From a virus, in IMG/VR virus record IMGVR_UViG_3300012354_000012, positions 1 through 26,155 of that record: DNA of 26,155 bases; one strand, written 5' to 3'. A program made the translations under genes and the position numbers. The notes beneath the pieces are model-generated. The model was not told where the DNA came from and ran no database searches. It saw nothing but the letters and a program-made list of their open reading frames with translations. Shown piece after piece: positions 21,224-26,155 of this stretch (positions are counted from its first letter, which is position 1; each line of letters opens with the position of its first letter).

Positions 21224-23158
21224 TTAAGGTAAACGCTGACCGGCTGACCGGACGCGTCTGACGCGCCTCACAGCAACATGCTTGACGCCCTGACGGTTCT
21301 TTTCGACGCACGCCGTCAGGTTGCGGTATGACGGGTCCATGATCTCAAGAGCCTTCAGCGCGCCCAGAGAATACACCCACATGTCGAGGGCCTCGTTGCG
21401 GGTGTGCTGCTTAACATAGATCTTCCTCAGGCCGCGTGTCCGCCCATCTCTGACCGTGATCTTCTTTTCACTGAAAAGCTGGTCAAAGTATTCCTCGGTG
21501 GTTGCATATCCCGAAGGCGTCTCGACGGGAAAGTGAATATACTCGGCGCCGACCTTCGCAATCTTCAATCGGGCGTAAAGCCGGTCCTTCGCCGCGGTGC
21601 CGCTCACATTGAAAAGACGTACGTGCGCGCGCTTGCCGCTGCCCTCCATGATCAGACCAGGGCGCGGGAGGAATTCAAAGCCCTTGCAAGCGAACACGCG
21701 CCGCGCGCTGCCCTGACGCGGGAGTACAAAATCATAGACCGCATCGGTTGAGTCTCCGGAGTCAATGAACGTGATCGCGGGCCGCAGGGCCAGGCCGTTC
21801 GGTAAGGACCACTCACGCAAGAGAAAATCGTCGAGGTCGTCCCACACGCTATTGCCGGTCGTGGAATTTTTCACGCTCGTACTAGGATCTCCATAAAACA
21901 TGTCATGTTGAATGAGCCAGGCTTCCTCCCCAACCCCAAAGCCGACAACTTGTACCTCAATGCGGTCGCCCTGGATATCAGCTGCCGCAACCAGGACGCC
22001 TACGCCGTCAGGAACATCGGCTTCATATTTCTCGCAGCGGTTGCGGACCGATGCGGGCTTGAAATTGTCATCGGCGCCGCCGTTCCAGGTCTGACCGAGC
22101 ATGGTGTTTAGGAACGTCTTGAGCTTTTCCGGGTTCTGATAACTGCTCACCCATTTCTGCGCCATCTTTTCCCAGACAGGCTTCCAGGGCGCGTATAGGG
22201 CATTGATATAAAAGCCTCGGACCTCTTTTCGCTCGGGGAATTTGTGATACCACTGACCAGCGTCGATCATGCTCTGTTTAAATTTCTCATCTATGCCTTT
22301 GCTGCACTTCGCACAAATGTAATGCACAGAGCCCGGCACGACCTGGCCGGCATTCTTTTCAAACTTCAGCCGGTAGGCCATGGCCTCGTCGCGCCATACC
22401 AGGGGCTGCATGAAACCGCAAAATGGGCATGGAATGTTAAAGACGCCCTGGGATGAGGCGAGATATTCATCCTCGATTCTTGAAAACCCTTGCTCACGCG
22501 CGGGGGTTGAACCCATGGCAATGCGCGCGTCGTCAAAGGTGTCTGTACGACGTTCAGCAATTTCTATCGGGTCACCCTCGCCACCGATGTCTAACTCGTA
22601 AGCGTCAACCTCATCCAGTTCAACGATTGCGACCGGGTCGGAACGCAAGCCGGTCGGAGAGTTCGCGCCGGTGATCCTGAGAAAGCCGCCCGGATATTCC
22701 TTCAGCAGCATCGTATTGCCCGCCTGGCGTGACACTGATTCCTTAACTTTCTCGCGCAGGACCTTCGTGTGCTCGATCATCGGGGCAATGCGTTTTTTGC
22801 TGTAATTCTTTGCCGCGTTCTCTGTTGGTTGCACCAGCAGCTGCGGGCGCGGGTCTTGGTCAATGAAATAGCCGATAAGACTATTCAACATTTCGGAATA
22901 CCCGATCTGTGTGCTCTTGAGCCAGATGATGCGTCGACACAAAGGCTCGGTAATGAAAGTGTCAAGGGGTTCGATCTGAAATTTTTCGAGCCTTAGCGGG
23001 CCTGGTCTTGCGCTTCGTTCCTGACTCAGAACGATGTTTTTCTGCGCCCACTGGCTCGGCAGCATCCTCTGGGGCGGGCGCCACAGGAGGTTCAGGCGGT
23101 GATTGACCAGGCTTAGAGCCGTTGCCGTTGCCGGTGATAGGGCTGTCGTGGTTGCCAT
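21224..23158 (-). CDS. terL: Terminase large subunit (GpA family)
   Basis: The 644-aa product has the GpA terminase layout. An N-terminal WRPPQRMLPSQWAQ leads in. KSTQIGYSE (81-89) matches the unusual Walker A of lambda gpA, VAIVELDEVDAY (176-187) is Walker B, and IAMGSTP (213-219) is the coupling motif. Cys244, Cys247, Cys282 and Cys285 form a zinc-ribbon-like insert. The nuclease has probable acidic residues Asp394, Asp466 (FIDSG) and Asp592 (RNEALDMW). It cuts and drives DNA into the prohead through the portal. The ATG at 23158 lies inside the small subunit gene; the next ATG (codon 32) would remove the conserved WRPP segment, so the long overlap seems real. Confidence 0.95.
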   Translation of the reverse strand: MATTTALSPATATALSLVNHRLNLLWRPPQRMLPSQWAQKNIVLSQERSARPGPLRLEKFQIEPLDTFITEPLCRRIIWLKSTQIGYSEMLNSLIGYFIDQDPRPQLLVQPTENAAKNYSKKRIAPMIEHTKVLREKVKESVSRQAGNTMLLKEYPGGFLRITGANSPTGLRSDPVAIVELDEVDAYELDIGGEGDPIEIAERRTDTFDDARIAMGSTPAREQGFSRIEDEYLASSQGVFNIPCPFCGFMQPLVWRDEAMAYRLKFEKNAGQVVPGSVHYICAKCSKGIDEKFKQSMIDAGQWYHKFPERKEVRGFYINALYAPWKPVWEKMAQKWVSSYQNPEKLKTFLNTMLGQTWNGGADDNFKPASVRNRCEKYEADVPDGVGVLVAAADIQGDRIEVQVVGFGVGEEAWLIQHDMFYGDPSTSVKNSTTGNSVWDDLDDFLLREWSLPNGLALRPAITFIDSGDSTDAVYDFVLPRQGSARRVFACKGFEFLPRPGLIMEGSGKRAHVRLFNVSGTAAKDRLYARLKIAKVGAEYIHFPVETPSGYATTEEYFDQLFSEKKITVRDGRTRGLRKIYVKQHTRNEALDMWVYSLGALKALEIMDPSYRNLTACVEKNRQGVKHVAVRRVRRVRSAGQRLP

Positions 23159-23615
23159 GAAGCGTCTCTAAGAGTTCATGGGCCGCAACGATAAGTTTTT
23201 CCCTGATCGCGTAGCGGTCCAAAAATTCAAGTTGAGCAGCCCACCGTGCGGGGATCTGCAGGATACGCTGTTTCGTTGCGATGATTCGCGCGGTGTTTTC
23301 CGTTTCATAAACTGTGAGAGGAATGACGAGTCCGCGTTCGCGGTCAAGCTCGAGCTCGGCCATATCAGCCTGGGCGGTGAGATGGCGCAGCCTTGTTTTG
23401 CGGAGTTCGTCATCCTCAACGCGTTCCTTTTCAGGGTCCCCGTCCAGAGTCTCGCGCTCTTGCTTGTAAGCAATAAACGCCGCCATGTTCCGCCCGAGAT
23501 CGTACTCGCCGCGCGTTTTAGGCCGCTGAAGTACTCCCTGGCTGACAAGCCGCTGAACGTGTCGCGGGTCAATTTTGAGAACTTCCGCGAGTTTGTGAAG
23601 TGAGACGGTCGCCAT
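22962..23615 (-). CDS. terS: Terminase small subunit (Nu1-like)
   Basis: The 217-aa product has an N-terminal helix-turn-helix (SLHKLAEVLKIDPRHVQRLV), then GVLQRPKTRGEYDLGRNMAA, a helical oligomerisation part with DELRKTRLRHLTAQADMAEL, and RERGLVIPL, the pattern of Nu1-type small subunits. It recognises the packaging site and recruits the large subunit. The last 65 residues are a Pro/Gly/Ala and then basic tail that overlaps the large subunit gene by 197 bp. ATG 23615 has no clear ribosome binding site and is preceded by short tandem repeats. Confidence 0.88.
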   Translation of the reverse strand: MATVSLHKLAEVLKIDPRHVQRLVSQGVLQRPKTRGEYDLGRNMAAFIAYKQERETLDGDPEKERVEDDELRKTRLRHLTAQADMAELELDRERGLVIPLTVYETENTARIIATKQRILQIPARWAAQLEFLDRYAIREKLIVAAHELLETLHGNHDSPITGNGNGSKPGQSPPEPPVAPAPEDAAEPVGAEKHRSESGTKRKTRPAKARKISDRTP

Positions 23616-23642
23616 GTCATGTCGTCATGTCGTGTCGTTTCG
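23616..23642 (-). repeat. Tandem CGACATGA repeats before terS
   Basis: The minus strand just upstream of the small terminase start carries CGACA, CGACATGA, CGACATGA in tandem, continuing into CATGGCGACC at the start codon. In lambda-like phages the small subunit binds repeats near its own gene (cosB), so these may be packaging-site elements. They could also just be a short slipped repeat. Confidence 0.4.
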
Positions 23643-23653
23643 CGCCCTTGCCC

Positions 23654-24151
23654 TTAATTCCCTTTCCCTTTTTTCTTTGACTTGGCGCCTGGGTAATTAT
23701 CAGGGCAATTGGCCTTGAGAACGTTGTGACAGGGGCATAAAGATTCATCCACTTTGCCGACCTGGCTCTCAGCATCGTCTCCCTGGGGCGTGTCTTTAGG
23801 AATATTAAACTGTAATTCTTCCTGTTTTTCTTCCCAAGTCATCTCCTCGGTAACAACGCACGCACTCGTGTCCATGCGGTAAAACGATTTTTGGCCTGGG
23901 GTTGGGTCGTTATAGCGAATGTCACAGGTGATCGTTTCAATCGCGTAACCCTTTTCCATTTTGCGTGAGAGCGCGCCGGTCTCAGCTTTTATGGTTGTGA
24001 TTTTCTTGTTGTACTCGCTGTCCGCGACCTTTTTTTCCGTCTGAATCCTATCGAGTTCAACGAGCATGAGGGCAAGCGAGTTGCCCATGTTGATCTTATC
24101 GAGATCAGCCCATTCCGTTCTGATCTCACGACCGATTGTATCTGGCCTCAT
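23654..24151 (-). CDS. Conserved phage protein with coiled coil (165 aa)
   Basis: The ATG at 24151 overlaps the previous stop by ATGA. Residues 25-65 form a charged helix likely to be a coiled coil (LVELDRIQTEKKVADSEYNK). A beta part follows with TITCDIRYNDPTPGQKSFYR, MDTSACVVTEEMTWEEKQEE. Small phage proteins with this helix plus CDIRYD...RxDT..VV...MT.EE pattern are common near recombination and replication genes, with no known function. The C-terminus has four cysteines among CPCHNVLKANC and a lysine-rich end. Confidence 0.65.
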   Translation of the reverse strand: MRPDTIGREIRTEWADLDKINMGNSLALMLVELDRIQTEKKVADSEYNKKITTIKAETGALSRKMEKGYAIETITCDIRYNDPTPGQKSFYRMDTSACVVTEEMTWEEKQEELQFNIPKDTPQGDDAESQVGKVDESLCPCHNVLKANCPDNYPGAKSKKKGKGN

Positions 24152-24717
24152 TTTGACTCTCCGTTATTAAAAGTGAAGTGTGGAATCGGATAGCTCACTC
24201 CCAAGCAAAAGCTGCGGTCCCTCGGCCAGCCAGCATTCTTGAGATTCGTGAGCGGGTGTTTAGTCAGTGTGCTCATATCGACCGTGGCGCCGGAATGTAA
24301 CAAATTTTCTTTGGCGTGAAGTAAAGCAAATTGCAGCAAGCGAATCTCCTGGACAAAGTCAGAGGCCGCGCGATGCTCAGCCGCTTTAATCATCCGCAGC
24401 CCTCTTCCCGAGGGTTGCAGTAACCCATGTCCTGGATAGAGAGCCTCAACCTTTTCAGGCGTGACCATGCCCCTGGGCGTCAGGAAAAACCGCCAGTTAC
24501 CCAGGCGGTTGCCGTGATCTTTAAACTTGTTCGCATGGAAATCTGAAAGCGATACTTTGCATTCGACAACGATAGAGCCGTACATCCTGCCTCCGGTCGA
24601 CCAACCAATGGCGTCGGGAATTTCCCGCGTTGACGAGATTCCTGACAGCGCGATATTGCACCTTGAATTGAGCCAGCCGACCGCTAGATCACAGAATTCG
24701 CCGTGGTCACATTTCAC
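24148..24717 (-). CDS. PD-(D/E)XK-like nuclease-fold protein (189 aa)
   Basis: GTG 24717 overlaps the previous stop (GTGA). The protein has IPDAIGWSTGG (33-43) followed by VVECKVSLSDFHANK (50-64): Asp35, Glu52 and Lys54 fit the D...ExK core of PD-(D/E)XK folds. Then RFFLTPRGMVTPEKVE and GHGLLQPSGRGLRMIK. This is a known phage pattern where the protein resembles DNA-repair or resolvase-type nucleases, or an inactive relative. The first 25 residues hold four cysteines or histidines (CDHGEFCD...C). Activity is inferred from the motif only. Confidence 0.65.
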   Translation of the reverse strand: MKCDHGEFCDLAVGWLNSRCNIALSGISSTREIPDAIGWSTGGRMYGSIVVECKVSLSDFHANKFKDHGNRLGNWRFFLTPRGMVTPEKVEALYPGHGLLQPSGRGLRMIKAAEHRAASDFVQEIRLLQFALLHAKENLLHSGATVDMSTLTKHPLTNLKNAGWPRDRSFCLGVSYPIPHFTFNNGESK

Positions 24718-24902
24718 CGAACGCGCCTCAATGCGGACCGGCTTGTGATTGCCCGGTGTCCGTCCCTAAATTCAACCGCGCATGAGTTCATTTTCCCCCG
24801 CGCGAGAACTCTGCAAAGCTGATCTTTACGCCCCATGCGGTTCCAGGCGTATCTATACCAGGTCACTTCTTGGGGCGTCTTTGTTTTTTCGCTTCGTTCC
24901 AT
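24714..24902 (-). CDS. Small basic phage protein (62 aa)
   Basis: The ATG at 24902 lies 40 nt inside the end of the methyltransferase gene. The protein is strongly basic with KDQLCRVLARGKMNSCAVEF and DGHRAITSRSALRR, a beta-rich pattern found in short phage proteins encoded near replication genes, possibly nucleic acid binding. Its stop overlaps the next gene's GTG start (GTGA), so the three genes are translated as a coupled series. Confidence 0.65.
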   Translation of the reverse strand: MERSEKTKTPQEVTWYRYAWNRMGRKDQLCRVLARGKMNSCAVEFRDGHRAITSRSALRRVR

Positions 24903-26155
24903 GTGAGGTTCTCAGCTTTCAAGAGTGCGTCGCCGCCAGTCTGTTTTTGCCAGCGCCTGATAATCACGTCGGCATAGTTCGGAACTTTCTCCGCAACAAA
25001 GCAAACCCTATCCATTTTTTCCCCCGCCATGAGGGTTGAGCCAGAGCCTCCAAACAGGTCCAGGACGACGTCGTTCGCCTGCCCGTACTTGTCGAAACAC
25101 CACTCGGCCAGGGCGATGGGTTTCTGCGTGGGGTGAACGCGTTTCTCGCCGCGCTCACTGGCTTTAATCAAACCGTTCCAGGTGTGCTGGAAAATACGGA
25201 CGGACGTTTTCAGATTGGTCCAGGCAAGCTCAGCGTCAGCAAAGAACGAGGCGCCGTTATTTTTGTCCCAGACAATCCAACAGGATGACGGGGGGAGGGC
25301 GTCAGCATAATAATTGCCTCCCCAAAAGATCATGACCGGGCGCGGTTTGAGGGAAGCGACGACTTTGTAAGCTGCGCGCGCCGCCTCGGTTGTGTCATCA
25401 CCCTCGATAGGTTCGTAAGTGTTCGCCGCAATGATGGGCTTCGCTTTCATGCCTTTGTGAATTCCACCGACCTTGCCGCGCACGCGTTGAGCGAGATCTC
25501 CGAAGCCCGCGCCCGCGTCAGATTTTCCGCGCGTCGTGCCGAACGCTTTGTCGCCGCCGACCTTGCCCTTCATCAAACCAGGGCCGAACTTGTCTGAAAT
25601 GGAGGTCGTTAATCCAGTTTGCTGAACAATCTCGACGCCATAAGGCGGATCAGTGTAGACCATCGTGACGTGCGTACCTTGCGTGAGCCGCTTGAAAAGC
25701 GTGGTATCACTGACGCAATCGCCACACATGAGCCGGTGTTTCCCCAGGGTCCACAGGTCGCCAGGACGACTGATGGGGATAGAGTAAGGTTCGGGCGCGC
25801 TCTCCTCTTGTCCCTCTTCTGTCGCCTCTGGCTGTACATCCGCCAGTAGGTCATCAATCTCGCTTTTCTCCAGGCCGGTGTTCGCCAGATCGTAACCCGC
25901 ATGTTTCAGGTCAGCGAGTTCCACCTTGAGGAGATCGTCCGCCCAGGTCGATTCTTCCGCTAGGCGGTTGTCAGCAATTCGGTAAGCCGCAACCTGTGAC
26001 GGTGAGAGATGTGTCGCTACGAAAATAGGAACGGTCCGCCGTTTTAAAAAGCGGGCCGCCTCGAGCGCGCCGTGACCGGCGATGATTACAAATTTTTTAT
26101 CGACAACGATGGGCTTATTGAATCCGAATTCGGCAATCGAGGCTGCAAGTTTCCT
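24863..26155 (-). CDS. ParB-domain/DNA methyltransferase fusion (5' end outside window)
   Basis: The frame is open to the right edge, giving 430 residues in view. Residues 1-78 match a ParB/Srx-type N-terminal domain (FNKPIVVDKKFVIIAGHG, then HLSPSQVAAYRIADNRLAE). A methyltransferase follows: LWTLGKHRLMCGDC, TDPPYGVE (catalytic DPPY near window residue 169-172), a target recognition region, HPTQKPIALAEW, and DLFGGSGST (SAM-binding motif). DPPY before FxGxG is the beta-class order of N6-adenine or N4-cytosine methyltransferases. No cognate nuclease is nearby, so it is probably an orphan enzyme that protects phage DNA or marks it for packaging or replication. Confidence 0.9.
   Translation of the reverse strand, partial: RKLAASIAEFGFNKPIVVDKKFVIIAGHGALEAARFLKRRTVPIFVATHLSPSQVAAYRIADNRLAEESTWADDLLKVELADLKHAGYDLANTGLEKSEIDDLLADVQPEATEEGQEESAPEPYSIPISRPGDLWTLGKHRLMCGDCVSDTTLFKRLTQGTHVTMVYTDPPYGVEIVQQTGLTTSISDKFGPGLMKGKVGGDKAFGTTRGKSDAGAGFGDLAQRVRGKVGGIHKGMKAKPIIAANTYEPIEGDDTTEAARAAYKVVASLKPRPVMIFWGGNYYADALPPSSCWIVWDKNNGASFFADAELAWTNLKTSVRIFQHTWNGLIKASERGEKRVHPTQKPIALAEWCFDKYGQANDVVLDLFGGSGSTLMAGEKMDRVCFVAEKVPNYADVIIRRWQKQTGGDALLKAENLTWNEAKKQRRPKK

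Noticed and set aside
23168-23620. 150-aa minus-strand frame over the small terminase gene
   Set aside because: Starts 5 nt before the terS ATG in another frame; only the terS frame shows the helix-turn-helix and family pattern.
24471-24486. Further copy of the ACGCCCNGGGC operator motif
   Set aside because: The same short string occurs here within coding sequence of the nuclease-like gene but without the GTTACT/GTTATC sites, the -10 or a start codon at the right distance, so it is probably chance codon usage.
1-26155. CRISPR array, insertion sequence, integrase or rRNA gene
   Set aside because: No spaced direct repeats of CRISPR type, no transposase or integrase motifs and no rRNA-like sequence were found on either strand.

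Overview
This window is the structural and packaging module of a tailed double-stranded DNA phage with a long non-contractile tail (siphovirus-like), or a prophage of one. Every gene I can support lies on the minus strand and is read from right to left. No integrase, rRNA or clearly host gene is visible, so the host cannot be named. Genes start with ATG, GTG or TTG, usually behind GGAGG- or AAGGAG-type ribosome binding sites, and neighbours are packed with ATGA, TAAATG or longer overlaps.

Right to left, the layout is as follows. (1) 26155-23654: a ParB-domain/DNA-methyltransferase fusion (5' end outside the window), a 62-aa protein, a PD-(D/E)XK-like protein and a coiled-coil protein. (2) 23615-21224: small and GpA-type large terminase subunits, overlapping by 197 bp. 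(3) 21223-19625: six very small genes. Three of them sit behind near-identical promoter-like elements placed so that the message would begin at the start codon. (4) 19579-14082: head genes, namely a gpW-position connector, lambda-type portal, decoration-like protein, S49 protease with a nested scaffold-like start, Mu gpT-type capsid protein and connector genes. (5) 14085-10465: tail terminator-like gene, a fibre-like gene, a membrane/coiled-coil protein and the tail tube gene. (6) 10364-3223: tail chaperone with a probable -1 frameshift extension, tape measure, minor tail proteins, a DUF2163 hub protein and the N-terminal half of a J-like tail-tip protein. (7) 3230-1: a family-2 glycosyltransferase gene sitting between the two halves of the J-like gene, the C-terminal half, a DUF2793 protein, two small genes, and a GT31-like glycosyltransferase cut by the left edge.

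The genes form a nearly complete assembly line. Terminase packages DNA through the portal into a capsid matured by the protease. Connectors and terminator join the head to a tail built on the tape measure, and the tip carries hub, J-like and sugar-binding-like domains. Potential hairpins sit next to the abundant structural genes (decoration, capsid, tail tube) and may tune their expression.

Three things deserve attention. First, a glycosyltransferase gene interrupts a tail-tip gene, with a second glycosyltransferase about 2 kb downstream, suggesting sugar modification of the tail tip or of the host surface. Second, three fixed-geometry promoter/operator elements are predicted to give leaderless messages. 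Third, a tail-chaperone extension has no start codon of its own and can only be reached by frameshifting.
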